Origin: Amycolatopsis camponoti
GTDB taxonomy: Bacteria > Actinomycetota > Actinomycetes > Mycobacteriales > Pseudonocardiaceae
Direction: 5' to 3'
DNA: 64,000 bases
Assembly: GCF_902497555.1 (NCBI RefSeq)
Contig: NZ_CABVGP010000004.1
Span: 310,001-374,000, forward strand
Part shown: positions 51,800 to 60,814 of the stretch, in pieces
Numbering within the stretch: the first letter of the stretch is position 1
Layout: each line of letters begins with the position of its first letter
Notes under the pieces: model-generated
Databases searched by the model: none
Seen by the model: only the letters and a program-made list of their open reading frames with translations
Told to the model about the DNA's origin: nothing
Made by a program: the position numbers and the translations under genes

Positions 51800-52621
51800 T
51801 CACCCCTTCGTCGCGCCGCCCGTAAGGCCCTTGACGAACTGCTTCTGCAGCGCCAAATAGAAGATCAACACCGGCAGCGTGGCCAGGAACATCAGCGCGA
51901 ACACGCTGCCCAGGTCGGCCTGGTACTGGCCGATCGAACGATAGATACCCGTGGTGATCGTCGTCCCCTGGCTGGGGCCCAGGATGATCAGCGGGTCGAT
52001 GAAGTCGTTCCAGATCCACACGCCGAGGAAGATCAAGACCGACGCCGTCGCCGGCCGCAGCAGAGGGAACACCACGCGCCAGAACACCTGCATGCGGCTC
52101 GCGCCGTCGAGGAGGGCCGCCTCCTCCAGTTCCACCGGGACCCCGCGGATGAACCCGCTGAACACGAACACCCCGAACGGCACGTAGTACCCGACGTTGA
52201 ACAGGACCAGGCCCTGCAGCGTCGCCATCAGGTGCGTGACGCGCAGGACGTCCGTGATCGGGATGAGGATGACCTGCGGCGGAATCATCAACCCGGCCAG
52301 CAGCACGAGCGTCAGGACCTTCGTCCACCGCTTGCCCGAGCGTGCCAGGTAGTGGCCGAGCATCGCCGACAGCACCGTCAGCACCAGGATCGACAGCACC
52401 GTGACCACGATGCTGTTGGTCAAGCTGACCCAGAACAGCCCGTCCGGCCGGGTCAGCACCGCGTGGATGTTGGCCAGCGTCGGCGGCAGCGGGAGCGACG
52501 CCGGCGACGCGGCGATCCGGTCGCCCTGCTTGACCACGTTGACCAGCACCAAGTACAGCGGCACGAAAAACACCGCGCTGACGACGAGCGCGACCGAAGG
52601 CCGCAGCCAGGACCGCGTCAA
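51800..52621 (-). CDS. carbohydrate ABC permease, MalG-type
   Basis: A 273-residue inner-membrane permease with six helices. The EAA loop is ELEEAALLDGASRMQVFWRVVFPLLRPAT, the MalG-type sequence contacting the ATPase. It lies last in the three-gene importer operon. The start is inferred as TTG at 52621, overlapping the MalF-type stop (TTGA); a MalK-type ATPase is not in the window, so a shared ATPase encoded elsewhere is likely, as is usual in actinomycetes. Confidence 0.9.
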   Translation of the reverse strand: MTRSWLRPSVALVVSAVFFVPLYLVLVNVVKQGDRIAASPASLPLPPTLANIHAVLTRPDGLFWVSLTNSIVVTVLSILVLTVLSAMLGHYLARSGKRWTKVLTLVLLAGLMIPPQVILIPITDVLRVTHLMATLQGLVLFNVGYYVPFGVFVFSGFIRGVPVELEEAALLDGASRMQVFWRVVFPLLRPATASVLIFLGVWIWNDFIDPLIILGPSQGTTITTGIYRSIGQYQADLGSVFALMFLATLPVLIFYLALQKQFVKGLTGGATKG

Positions 52622-53568
52622 AGGTCCACCTCCCGGCGGCGGAGGAAGTTCAGCACGACCGTGGTCACCACCGCGACGATCACCAGCATCAGCACGGCCA
52701 TCGCCGACGCGTAGCCGACGTGGTTCGAGTCGAACCCCGTCTGCAGCACGTCGAACGCGATCGTCGCCGTGGCTCCGGAACCCGGGCCGCCGTTGGTGAT
52801 CACCTTGACGTAGTCGTAGGTCTTGAACGCCGAAATGAGCAGCACGACCGTGTTGATCGTCAGCGACGGCGCGAGCAGCGGCCACGTGACGGCGCGGAAC
52901 CGCCGCAGCGGCCCGGCGCCGTCGATTTCGGCGGCCTCCAGCAGCTCGGTCGGCACGCCCTGCAACCCGGCGAGGTAGACGACGACGCAGAACCCGAGCA
53001 TCTGCCAGCACACGATCGACGCGACCGAGTACAGCGCGACGTCCGGATCGGACAGCCAGCCCGGCGGGTGCTCGACCCCGATCGCCCGCAGCAGCGTGTT
53101 CAGCGGGCCCTGGTCGTCGAGCAGCCGCGACCAGACGATCGAGACGACGACCGAGCTGAGGATCACCGGCGTGAAGAAAACGCTGCGCAAAGCGTTGTAC
53201 AGCCAGCCTTTCCGGTCCAGCAGCAGTGCGACGCCCAGGCCGAGGACGTTCGGCACGACCACCACGATCACCGTCAGGATCGTGGTGACCCTCAGCGCGG
53301 TCAAGAACTGCTCGTCGGTGAAGAGCAGCTTGTAGTTCTCGAAGCCGACGAACTTCACCGGCGGGTTGAACGGGTTGTAGTTCGTGAGGCTGTACCCGAA
53401 GCTGATCAGGATCGGCGCCATCACGAAGCACAGGTAGACGAGCACCCCCGGAGCGCCGAACGACGCGAAGTGCCACACCCGCGGCAGGATCGGCTTGCGC
53501 CGCCGCGTGCGGTGGGCGGGCGTCCGCCGGGACGCGGGGGGAGCGGGAGGACTGACGACGGCGGCCAA
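52618..53568 (-). CDS. carbohydrate ABC permease, MalF-type
   Basis: A 316-residue permease with a basic N-terminal tail (RRTPAHRTRRRKPILP) and six helices (FGAPGVLVYLCFVMAPILISFGYSL first). The EAA loop is PTELLEAAEIDGAGPLRRFRAVTWPLLAPS. The TTG at 53568 is one base after the binding-protein stop, indicating translational coupling. Together with the MalG-type protein it forms the membrane channel for an oligosaccharide. Confidence 0.92.
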   Translation of the reverse strand: MAAVVSPPAPPASRRTPAHRTRRRKPILPRVWHFASFGAPGVLVYLCFVMAPILISFGYSLTNYNPFNPPVKFVGFENYKLLFTDEQFLTALRVTTILTVIVVVVPNVLGLGVALLLDRKGWLYNALRSVFFTPVILSSVVVSIVWSRLLDDQGPLNTLLRAIGVEHPPGWLSDPDVALYSVASIVCWQMLGFCVVVYLAGLQGVPTELLEAAEIDGAGPLRRFRAVTWPLLAPSLTINTVVLLISAFKTYDYVKVITNGGPGSGATATIAFDVLQTGFDSNHVGYASAMAVLMLVIVAVVTTVVLNFLRRREVDL

Positions 53569-53569
53569 G

Positions 53570-54841
53570 TCAGCCCGCCTTCGCCCACTCGGTGTCCAGG
53601 AACGCGCACGCGTCGGCCACGGACTTGCGGCCGGTGATGACGTCCTGGGCGGCCTGGTCGACCTTGTCCTTCATGCCGGGCAGCAGGCCGTCGTCGGCGG
53701 TCTCCCAGCGGAAGGCGTGCACCACGGCGTTCTGCTGCACGGCCTGGGTGTAGAGGTCGTAGCCGGCCTTGAAGGTCGGGCCGACGTCCGCGGGCGGGGT
53801 GTAGCCCTTGATCGCCGGGAACAGGCCGTCGGCCTTGACCGACGCGTCGAGCTGGTCCTTGTCGAGCTGGAAGCCCAGGGCGAACTTCTTGGCGGCGTCG
53901 AGGTTGGCCGCCTTGGCGTTCACGATCATGCCGCCACCGGTGTAGGCCGGGACGACCAGCTTGCCGTCCTCGGTGGGGAAGTTGAAGACGCCGACTTCGA
54001 AGTCGTGCTTCTTGGTGTCGGCGTTGGCGGCGAACCAGTTGCCCATCGGGTACATCGCGCTCTTGCCGTCCAGGAAGGCCTGCTCGGTCGCCGCGTAGTC
54101 GCGGGACACGCTCGTCTTGTCCACGTAGCCCTTCGAGGCGAGCTCGGCGAGCTTCGAAAACGCTTTCTGGAACGCCGGGTCGGTGAACTTGACCTTGTCC
54201 GCGCGGCGCTGGGTCAGCCAGTCGGGGACGGTGTCGTACACCTCGGTGCTGACCAGTCCGGAGAGGATCATCGAGGAGGGGAAGCCGTCCTTGCCGCCGC
54301 CGATGGTGAAGGGCGCGATGCCCTTGTCCTTCAGCTTTCCGGCGTCGGCTTCCAGCTCGGCCCACGTCTTCGGTGTCGAGGTGATGCCCGCGTCGACGAA
54401 CATCTTCTTGTTGTAGTAGATCGGCGGGATGGTCTGGGTGTTCGCCGGCAGCTGGAAGTACTTGCCCTGCACCGGGTTCGCCTCGGGGAACTGGAAGTCC
54501 TTGAGCTCGCTGGGCGTCCACGCGTAGAGGTTGCCCGCTTCGGCGAAGCCCGCCGAATCGACGGCGATCATCACGTCGGGGAACTGACCCGACTGCAGGA
54601 GCTGCTTCGCGTACGACGTCCGCCCGTCGGCGGTCGGGGCGACGAGCTTCTTGACCTTGATCCCCGGGTTCTTGTCGGTGACGCGCTTGATGGCGGCGTC
54701 CCAGTAGGCCGGGGTGAGGTTCGGTGTCTCGAACGTCAGGAAGGTGATTTCCTCGCTGCCGCCGCTGCCGGTGTTCGAGCCGACCGAACATCCGCTCACG
54801 GCCAGGAGCACTGCCGCTCCGAGCGCCAGGGACCGCCTCAT
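53570..54841 (-). CDS. sugar-binding lipoprotein of ABC importer
   Basis: A 423-residue family-1 solute-binding protein. The signal peptide ends in the lipobox LLAVSGC (Cys18), so it is lipid-anchored. The mature part shows the SBP_bac_1 pattern: EEITFLTFETPNLTPAYWDAAIKRVTDKNPGIKVKKL, QSGQFPDVMIAVD, PPIYYNKKMFVDAGI, AMYPMGNWF. GGAGGA precedes the ATG. The GH36 gene 113 bases upstream on the same strand suggests the ligand is an alpha-galactoside such as melibiose or raffinose. Confidence 0.92.
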   Translation of the reverse strand: MRRSLALGAAVLLAVSGCSVGSNTGSGGSEEITFLTFETPNLTPAYWDAAIKRVTDKNPGIKVKKLVAPTADGRTSYAKQLLQSGQFPDVMIAVDSAGFAEAGNLYAWTPSELKDFQFPEANPVQGKYFQLPANTQTIPPIYYNKKMFVDAGITSTPKTWAELEADAGKLKDKGIAPFTIGGGKDGFPSSMILSGLVSTEVYDTVPDWLTQRRADKVKFTDPAFQKAFSKLAELASKGYVDKTSVSRDYAATEQAFLDGKSAMYPMGNWFAANADTKKHDFEVGVFNFPTEDGKLVVPAYTGGGMIVNAKAANLDAAKKFALGFQLDKDQLDASVKADGLFPAIKGYTPPADVGPTFKAGYDLYTQAVQQNAVVHAFRWETADDGLLPGMKDKVDQAAQDVITGRKSVADACAFLDTEWAKAG

Positions 54842-54866
54842 CGTTCCTCCCACGTGCCACCCACCA

Positions 54867-54890
54867 TATGTGATGTATGACGCATTTGAT
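54867..54890. promoter_or_regulatory. possible GntR-type dyad upstream of the binding-protein gene
   Basis: ATGTATGACGCAT is an odd-centred dyad (ATGyrTnAyrCAT) within the AT-richer 54860-54895 stretch, the only such stretch between the alpha-galactosidase and the importer. Weak candidate. Confidence 0.3.
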
Positions 54891-54953
54891 CGGACCTCTG
54901 ATGCGGTGTCAAGCGTCGAATCACGTCGAATCCGGGGTCGATCCGCCGAGAGA

Positions 54954-57041
54954 TCAGATCTTTCGCCGCAATCGGAGGACTTTGCTCGCGAAGTCGCCGG
55001 TCGGCAGGCCGAGGGGCAGCCCGCGGGCGAGCAACACCGCGCCGCTGTGCGTGGTGCCGTCGTCGGAATCGACGTACCGGTGAGCGGGATCGAGGCCCTC
55101 GAGCCGCAGCGGACGCTCCGGCGCGTTGAAGTGCGAAGCCTGCCGGTAGGCGAAGACGACCGTCCGGTCTTCGTGGACGTACTGGAGTGCGGTGACCCCG
55201 TCGTCGACCGGCGGCCGGAGCCGGTGGAGCGCGCCGTGCTGCACGACGGGCCGGATGTCCTTGTAGAGCGCGACGAGTTCACGGGCGAGCGCGAGGTCGT
55301 CGCCGGGCCAGCGCACGATGTCGCCACCGATGCCGAGTACGCCGGCCATGGCGACGTGGAACCGGAACCGCAGCGGCACCGAGCGGCCCGTGACGAAGTT
55401 CGGGTTGTCGGTGACCCAGGCCGACATCGCGCCGGCCGGGTAGAGCTGGCTGTAGCCGTGCTGGATCCGCAGCCGGTCGAGGGCGTCGGTGTTGTCGGAC
55501 GTCCAGACCTGGTCGGCGCGGGCGAGCACGCCGAGGTCGATCCGGCCGCCCCCGCCGCTGCACGCCTCGATGCGCAGGCCGGGGTGGTCTTCCCGGAGGC
55601 GGTCCATGAGCGCGTGGACGGCTCGGGTGTGCTCGACCCACAGGCGATCCGGGTCTGCTTCGCCCGGCCAGCCCGCTTCGCTGAACGGGCGGTTCATGTC
55701 CCACTTGAGGAAGTCGACGCCGTGGTCGCCGACGAGCCGGTCGAGCCAGTCGTGCGCCCACTCCCGGACGTCCGGCCGGGCGAAGTTGAGGACGAGCTGG
55801 TTGCGCAGCTCCGACCGGCGCCGGTGCGGGTGGTGCAGGACCCAGTCCGGGTGCGCGCGGTAGAGGTCGCTGTCCGGGTTGACCATTTCGGGCTCGACCC
55901 AGATGCCGAACTTCATGCCGAGGCCGTGCACGACGTCGACGAGCGGCCCGAGCCCGTCGGGGAACCGGGCGCGGTCGACGTGCCAGTCGCCGAGTCCGGC
56001 GTGGTCGCTGGTGCGTCCGCGGAACCAGCCGTCATCCAGCACGAACAGTTCGACGCCCAGCGCCGCGGCGCGCTCGGCCAGGGTGCGCTGGCCCTGCTCG
56101 GAGACGTCGAAACCCGTTGCCTCCCAGGAGTTGTAGAGCACTGGACGCAGCTCTCGCGGGTGGGGGAGGACGTGCTCGCGGACGTAGGCGTGCCAGGCGC
56201 GGCCGGCGGCGCCGAACCCACCGGCGGTGTACAGCCCGGCCGCCACCGGGGTGACCAGCGGCTTGCCGGGGCCGACGCGGTGGGTGACGCCGTCCTGGCC
56301 GAACCCGCCGCTGACGGTCAGCCGCCCGGTCGACGACCGGGTGGTGGTGAGGCGCCAGGAACCGCTCCAGGCGAGGGCGACGCCGTAGACCTCGCCGTGG
56401 CGTTCGGTCGCGGTGGCGTCGTCGACCATGACCCACGGGTTGGCGTGGTGCCCGGTGATCCCGCGGCGGCTGGCGAAGGTCGTTTCGCCGTGGGGCGCGG
56501 AGGTGCGGTGGAGCTGGGTTTCCGCGGCCCAGCGGCCGGTGACGTGGCTGAGCCGGTAGTCCTCGAGGAGGGGCAGCACCCAGGTCGCGGAGTCGGCCCG
56601 GACCACTTCGACGTCGGTTTCGGCGGCCAGTTCGGTCCACCGTTCGAGCACGTCGCCGCGATGCCGGTAGTGCAGGGTGATCCGCAGCGGGTAGTGGCGG
56701 TCGGCGAAGTGGATCTTCAGGTGATCCTGAGTGGTGTCGTGAGCCTGATAGCGCCATTCCAGAGCCCGCGTGCCGTCGGCGAAACGGAGCTGGAGGGCGG
56801 GGGTCCAGTACTTGGTCCCGCCGTCCGCGGCCAGTTCGTCCCGGCCTTCGTCGGGGTCGTTGAAGCCGTCCCACCAGGGGAGCGTTTTGCCGATGAGGTC
56901 CGGGATGTCTTCGGCGGGCAGCCTCGGGCCCCAGTAGACGTGGGTGGGCACGTCGTCCTCGTCGAGCCGCAGCGCGTAGGTGCTCGACGCGGCGGTGAGC
57001 ACCCACGCGCGATGGTCTTCGAGGAAGCGGATCCCGGCCAT
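54954..57041 (-). CDS. GH36 alpha-galactosidase
   Basis: A 695-residue cytosolic enzyme (no signal peptide). The N-terminal beta domain ends near residue 325; the barrel has RPVLYNSWEATGFDVSEQGQ, FVLDDGWFRGR, GIWVEPEMVNPDSDLYRAHPDWV, the nucleophile Asp448 in FLKWDMNRPF, EACSGGGGRIDLGVL, and acid/base Asp516 in WTSDNTDALDR; the 68-residue spacing suits GH36. It would split galactose from imported alpha-galactosides. ATG 57041 was preferred over one nine bases upstream because of AGGA spacing. Placed 112 bases upstream of the importer on the same strand. Confidence 0.94.
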   Translation of the reverse strand: MAGIRFLEDHRAWVLTAASSTYALRLDEDDVPTHVYWGPRLPAEDIPDLIGKTLPWWDGFNDPDEGRDELAADGGTKYWTPALQLRFADGTRALEWRYQAHDTTQDHLKIHFADRHYPLRITLHYRHRGDVLERWTELAAETDVEVVRADSATWVLPLLEDYRLSHVTGRWAAETQLHRTSAPHGETTFASRRGITGHHANPWVMVDDATATERHGEVYGVALAWSGSWRLTTTRSSTGRLTVSGGFGQDGVTHRVGPGKPLVTPVAAGLYTAGGFGAAGRAWHAYVREHVLPHPRELRPVLYNSWEATGFDVSEQGQRTLAERAAALGVELFVLDDGWFRGRTSDHAGLGDWHVDRARFPDGLGPLVDVVHGLGMKFGIWVEPEMVNPDSDLYRAHPDWVLHHPHRRRSELRNQLVLNFARPDVREWAHDWLDRLVGDHGVDFLKWDMNRPFSEAGWPGEADPDRLWVEHTRAVHALMDRLREDHPGLRIEACSGGGGRIDLGVLARADQVWTSDNTDALDRLRIQHGYSQLYPAGAMSAWVTDNPNFVTGRSVPLRFRFHVAMAGVLGIGGDIVRWPGDDLALARELVALYKDIRPVVQHGALHRLRPPVDDGVTALQYVHEDRTVVFAYRQASHFNAPERPLRLEGLDPAHRYVDSDDGTTHSGAVLLARGLPLGLPTGDFASKVLRLRRKI

Positions 57042-57116
57042 GCGGGCCATCCTGGCGCCGGGACCGCCGTCGGCCAAGGGATGTCCCGCTGACCGGATGT
57101 ATCAGCCGAGGAGGGG

Positions 57117-58061
57117 TCAGGGCCGGTCGGTGAGGTAGCCGCCCATGGTCTTGAAGTACTCGGTCGCGGGCAGGTCCGTGCCGTCGGCGGTGCGGACCCG
57201 CTCCACCAGCAGACCCGGTGCCCGGCCGCGGCGCGCGTCCGGCCCCGCCACGATCACCACGCCCTCGCCCTCCCGGATGAAGATGCGGCCCGGCGTGCCC
57301 CCGTAGTGCCCGCGGGACACCGAGGCGCGGAGGACGCGCAGCTGCTCACCGCGGTGGAAGGTGAACGCGTTCGGGTACGGGTCGGACAGCGCGCGCACGA
57401 AACGCTCGATGTCCGACGGCGGTGACGTCCAGTCGATGAGGCTGTCGCGCGCCGCCCGCTTGTGGAAGAAGCTGGCCTTCGTGCGGTCCTGGGGCACCGG
57501 GGTGTAGCCGGTCTCGATCATCGAGATCGCCTCGGCCGTGATCGGGGCGATCAGGTCGACCGTGCGGTGGAACAGGTCCGTGGTCGTGTCCGCCGGGCCG
57601 ACCGGGATCGCGCGCTGCAGGACGATGTCGCCCGCGTCGAGCTCGCCGTCCATCATGTGGGCGGTGACGCCGACCTCCGGCTCGCCGTTGATCATCGCCC
57701 AGATCAGCGGGGAGAAGCCGGCGTAGGACGGCAGCAGCGAGTCGTGGATGTTGAGGGTGCCGTGGCGCGGGAGCTCGAAGATCTCCGGCGGCAGCCACGT
57801 GCGCCAGTTGTTCGCCACGATCAGGTCGAGGTCCGCCGCCTTCAGCTCGGCCAGGAGCTCGGCGTCGTCCGGGCGGTTGCGCAGCAGGACGCGGATGCCG
57901 TTCGCCTCGGCGAGGTCGGCGACCGAGTCGGCCCAGATCCGCTCGTAGGCGTGGTCGCTCTTCGGGTGCGTGACCACGAGGGCGACCTCGTGGCCGGCGT
58001 CGATGAGCGCCTGGAGGGTCCGGTGCCCCCAGGTCTGGTAGCCGAACATCGCCACGCGCAT
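57117..58061 (-). CDS. hydroxyornithine N-formyltransferase (CchA-like, siderophore)
   Basis: A 314-residue formyltransferase of the Fmt fold. It has the folate-formyl motif LNIHDSLLPSYAGFSPLIWAMINGEPEVGVTAHMMDGELDAGDI (Asn-His-...-Asp catalytic layout) and a C-terminal Fmt_C-like beta domain. It is not the housekeeping tRNA formyltransferase: it lies divergent from an ornithine N-oxygenase with iron boxes between, as cchA and cchB do in coelichelin clusters. It would formylate N5-hydroxyornithine. Its promoter shares the iron-box region at 58109-58147. Confidence 0.88.
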   Translation of the reverse strand: MRVAMFGYQTWGHRTLQALIDAGHEVALVVTHPKSDHAYERIWADSVADLAEANGIRVLLRNRPDDAELLAELKAADLDLIVANNWRTWLPPEIFELPRHGTLNIHDSLLPSYAGFSPLIWAMINGEPEVGVTAHMMDGELDAGDIVLQRAIPVGPADTTTDLFHRTVDLIAPITAEAISMIETGYTPVPQDRTKASFFHKRAARDSLIDWTSPPSDIERFVRALSDPYPNAFTFHRGEQLRVLRASVSRGHYGGTPGRIFIREGEGVVIVAGPDARRGRAPGLLVERVRTADGTDLPATEYFKTMGGYLTDRP

Positions 58062-58108
58062 TCGAGAGTGCCCTTTCGTGATCGGGGACGAACATCACCA
58101 CGAACGTA

Positions 58109-58127
58109 CTAGGCGAGGCTCGCCTAA
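58109..58127. promoter_or_regulatory. iron box (IdeR/DmdR-type), first
   Basis: CTAGGCGAGGCTCGCCTAA matches the consensus TTAGGTTAGGCTAACCTAA at 14 of 19 positions and is itself nearly palindromic (TAGGCGAG...CTCGCCTA). Confidence 0.7.
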
Positions 58128-58128
58128 G

Positions 58129-58147
58129 TTAGGTTAGGGTTCCCTGA
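58129..58147. promoter_or_regulatory. iron box (IdeR/DmdR-type), second
   Basis: TTAGGTTAGGGTTCCCTGA matches the consensus at 14 of 19, one helical-turn pair (20 bp) after the first, suggesting cooperative binding of two repressor dimers. Confidence 0.65.
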
Positions 58148-58175
58148 ACCGTACCGGAGCGCGCGAGGGAGCAAC

Positions 58176-59474
58176 ATGGCTGCAGAGGTCCCGATCTACG
58201 ACATCGTCGGCGTGGGCTTCGGACCGTCGAACCTGGCCCTCGCGATCGCTCTGGCCGAGCACAACGCGGGCCCGGGCGAGCCGGTGACCGCGCACTTCCT
58301 CGAACGGCAGCCGCGCTTCGGCTGGCACCGCGGGATGCTGATCGACACCGCGACCATGCAGGTGTCGTTTCTCAAGGACCTGGTCACCATGCGGAACCCG
58401 ACCAGCGAGTTCAGCTTCCTCAACTACCTGCACGCGGCCGGCAGGCTGGTCGACTTCATCAACCACAAGAACCTGTTCCCGCTGCGCGTCGAGTTCCACG
58501 ACTACTTCGAGTGGGCGGCCGCGAAGGTCGACGACGTCGTCTCCTACGGCACCGAGGTCGTCGCCGTGAAGCCGGTGTACGACGGCGCGGAGGTCGCCTA
58601 CTTCGACGTCGAAGCCTCGGACGGGTCGTCGCTGCGCGCCCGGAACCTGGTGGTGGGCACGGGCTTGCGGCCCCAGCTGCCCGAGGGCGTCACCGCCGGC
58701 GACCGGATCTGGCACAACAGCGAGCTGCTGTTCCGCGTGGACGCCTTGCGCGACCGCGATCCGAAGCGGTTCGTCGTGGTCGGCGCCGGGCAGAGCGCCG
58801 CGGAGGTCGCCGCGCTGCTGCACGACGAGTTCCCGCGCGCCGAGGTGTGCGCGGTGTTCGCGCGCTACGGCTACAGCCCGGCCGACGACAGCTCGTTCGC
58901 CAACCGGATCTTCGACCCGGACGCCGTCGACCAGTTCTACCGCGCGGGCGAGCCGGTCAAGGACCGCTTGATGCGCTACCACGGCGCGACGAACTACTCG
59001 GCCGTCGACGTCGACCTGATCGACGAGCTGTACCGCCGGACGTACCGCGAGAAGGTCGTGGGCGTGGAACGGTTGCGGCTGTTCAACGTCTCGCGCCCGG
59101 TCGAGGTGACCGCCGCGGGAACCGTGACCGTCGAGTCACTGACGACCGGCGAGCGAACGACGCTGGAGGCCGACGCGGTCGTCTACGCGACCGGCTACCG
59201 GCCCGCCGACCCGACCCCGCTGCTCGGCGAGCTCGGCCCCCGCTGCCTGCGCGACGACGAAGGACGCCTGCGCGTCGAGCGCGACTACCGGCTCACGACG
59301 GAGCCGCCCCTGCGCGGCGGGATCTACCTGCAGGGCGGCACCGAGCACACGCACGGCATCACGTCGTCGCTGCTGTCGAACACCGCGGTGCGGGTGGGGG
59401 AGATCCTGCAGTCCGTTGTGGACCGACGGCTCGTCGAGGCGCCTGAAGGGGAGTACGCCGTCAGCGCGCGGTGA
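58176..59474 (+). CDS. L-ornithine N5-monooxygenase (siderophore, CchB-like)
   Basis: FAD- and NADPH-dependent enzyme that hydroxylates ornithine, the first committed hydroxamate step. The 432-residue protein has the FAD motif VGVGFGPSNLALAIAL (about 9-24), the ornithine-site region MLIDTATMQVSFLKDLVTMRNPTSEFSFLNYLH, the NADPH motif VVVGAGQSAAEVAALL (about 205-220), SPADDSSFANRIFDP, and ATGYRP near the end. The ATG has GAGGGAGC upstream. It overlaps the DinB gene by 14 bases at the 3' ends. Iron control is expected from the two boxes 30-65 bases upstream. Confidence 0.95.
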   Translation: MAAEVPIYDIVGVGFGPSNLALAIALAEHNAGPGEPVTAHFLERQPRFGWHRGMLIDTATMQVSFLKDLVTMRNPTSEFSFLNYLHAAGRLVDFINHKNLFPLRVEFHDYFEWAAAKVDDVVSYGTEVVAVKPVYDGAEVAYFDVEASDGSSLRARNLVVGTGLRPQLPEGVTAGDRIWHNSELLFRVDALRDRDPKRFVVVGAGQSAAEVAALLHDEFPRAEVCAVFARYGYSPADDSSFANRIFDPDAVDQFYRAGEPVKDRLMRYHGATNYSAVDVDLIDELYRRTYREKVVGVERLRLFNVSRPVEVTAAGTVTVESLTTGERTTLEADAVVYATGYRPADPTPLLGELGPRCLRDDEGRLRVERDYRLTTEPPLRGGIYLQGGTEHTHGITSSLLSNTAVRVGEILQSVVDRRLVEAPEGEYAVSAR

Positions 59475-59952
59475 TCTGCTCCCGGAGGATGTCGCCGTGG
59501 CCGGTGTGGCGGGCGTACTCCTCGATCAGGAACAGGTAGATGAACCGCAGGCTGACCTCGCCGACGACCGGGTGCGTCCACCGGTCGTCGAGCGAGCGGC
59601 CCGCGGCGATCTCGCGGGAGCGCGCGCTCGTCCGCTCGTACTCGGCGATCACGTCGGCCACGGTTTCGTCTTCGGCGACGGCGAAACTGGCGTCCCCGGG
59701 AGTCGAAGGGCCGTCGCACTCGGACTCGTCCAGGCCGGCCACCAGCCACTGGAACCAGCGGCGCTCGGCGACGGCGGCGTGCTTGACCAGGCTGATCGGC
59801 GTGGTCAGGGACGGCACCAGCCGCTGCCGGGCGTCGCTTTCCGACAGGCCTCGCGCGTTCTCGACGAGGGCGAGCCGGTTGCGGTCGAGCATGGCTTCGA
59901 GCAGGTCACGCTCGGGGCCGAGGGTCTTTTCGGGCAGCACGTACACGGGCAT
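59461..59952 (-). CDS. DinB-family protein
   Basis: A 163-residue four-helix protein of the DinB/DUF664 type: PERDLLEAMLDRNRLALVENARGLSESDARQRLVPS, LTTPISLVKHAAVAERRWFQWLVAG and YLFLIEEYARHTGHGDILREQI. The H...H, E-H positions (H58, H151, H154 by alignment with the family) form a metal site in related thiol-dependent enzymes. The role in this locus is unclear; it may be an unrelated gene between the siderophore units. Confidence 0.85.
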   Translation of the reverse strand: MPVYVLPEKTLGPERDLLEAMLDRNRLALVENARGLSESDARQRLVPSLTTPISLVKHAAVAERRWFQWLVAGLDESECDGPSTPGDASFAVAEDETVADVIAEYERTSARSREIAAGRSLDDRWTHPVVGEVSLRFIYLFLIEEYARHTGHGDILREQITAR

Positions 59953-60006
59953 CAGCTTCCTGGAACGGGGAGAGTGCCGGAATCGGCGAGAGAGCCCAGG
60001 ATAGCG

Positions 60007-60810
60007 CTAGTCGACCGGTGCCGGGTGGTGCCGGCTGATCGGGATCACCATCGGCGTTCCGCTCACGGGATCGGGCGTCACCTGGCAGCGGACGTCGAAG
60101 ACCTCGTCCACCAGTTCCTCGGTGATGACCTCGACCGGCTTGCCCGAGGCCACGATCCGCCCGGACTTCATCGCGATCACGTGGTCGGCGTAGCGGCAGG
60201 CCTGCGGCAGGTCGTGCAGCACCATCACGACCGTCCGGCCCTCGCCGCGGTTGAGGTCGACGACGAGGTCGAGCACGTCGATCTGGTGGGCCAGGTCGAG
60301 GTAGGTCGTGGGCTCGTCCAGCAGCAGCACCGGCGTGCCTTGCGCGACCGCCATCGCGATCCACGCGCGTTGCCGCTGGCCGCCGGAAAGCTCGTCCACC
60401 GGACGGTCGGCCAGGTCGGTCATCGACGTCGCTTCCAGCGCGTCCCGCACCGCGCCTTCGTCCGATGTGGACCATTGCCGCCACCAGCTCTGGTGCGGGG
60501 CACGGCCGCGGCCGACGAGGTCGGCCACCGTCATGCCTTCCGGGGCCACCGGGGACTGCGGCAGGATCCCGAGCCGCTGGGCGACCTGGCGCGTCGGCAG
60601 GTCGTGGATCGAGCGGCCGTCGAGGTACACCCCGCCCGACTTCGGCGTGAGCAGCCGGGCGAGCGTGCGCAGCAGCGTCGACTTCCCGCACGCGTTCGGC
60701 CCGACGATCGCCGTGACCTGGCCGTCCGGGATGTCGAGGTCGAGGCCGTCGATGACGACGCGGTCGTCGTAGGCGACGCGCAGGTCCCGCACCCGAAGCG
60801 ACGGTGTCAT
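60007..60810 (-). CDS. iron-siderophore ABC transporter ATP-binding protein (FepC-like)
   Basis: A 267-residue ATPase. Walker A is [18 protein letters not shown], the signature motif [17 protein letters not shown], Walker [17 protein letters not shown] and the switch [18 protein letters not shown]; the [11 protein letters not shown] segment is typical of FecE/FepC-type proteins. Four bases separate it from the upstream FecCD permease stop. It powers import of the ferri-siderophore; the binding lipoprotein is not in this part of the locus. Confidence 0.95.
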   Translation of the reverse strand: MTPSLRVRDLRVAYDDRVVIDGLDLDIPDGQVTAIVGPNACGKSTLLRTLARLLTPKSGGVYLDGRSIHDLPTRQVAQRLGILPQSPVAPEGMTVADLVGRGRAPHQSWWRQWSTSDEGAVRDALEATSMTDLADRPVDELSGGQRQRAWIAMAVAQGTPVLLLDEPTTYLDLAHQIDVLDLVVDLNRGEGRTVVMVLHDLPQACRYADHVIAMKSGRIVASGKPVEVITEELVDEVFDVRCQVTPDPVSGTPMVIPISRHHPAPVD

Positions 60811-60814
60811 CTTC

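Noticed and set aside
50742..52328. 528-codon minus-strand frame with REHCS repeats across the tandem repeat
   Set aside because: It crosses the ABC-F gene antisense and the permease in the wrong frame; the peptide repeats just reflect the 42-bp DNA period.
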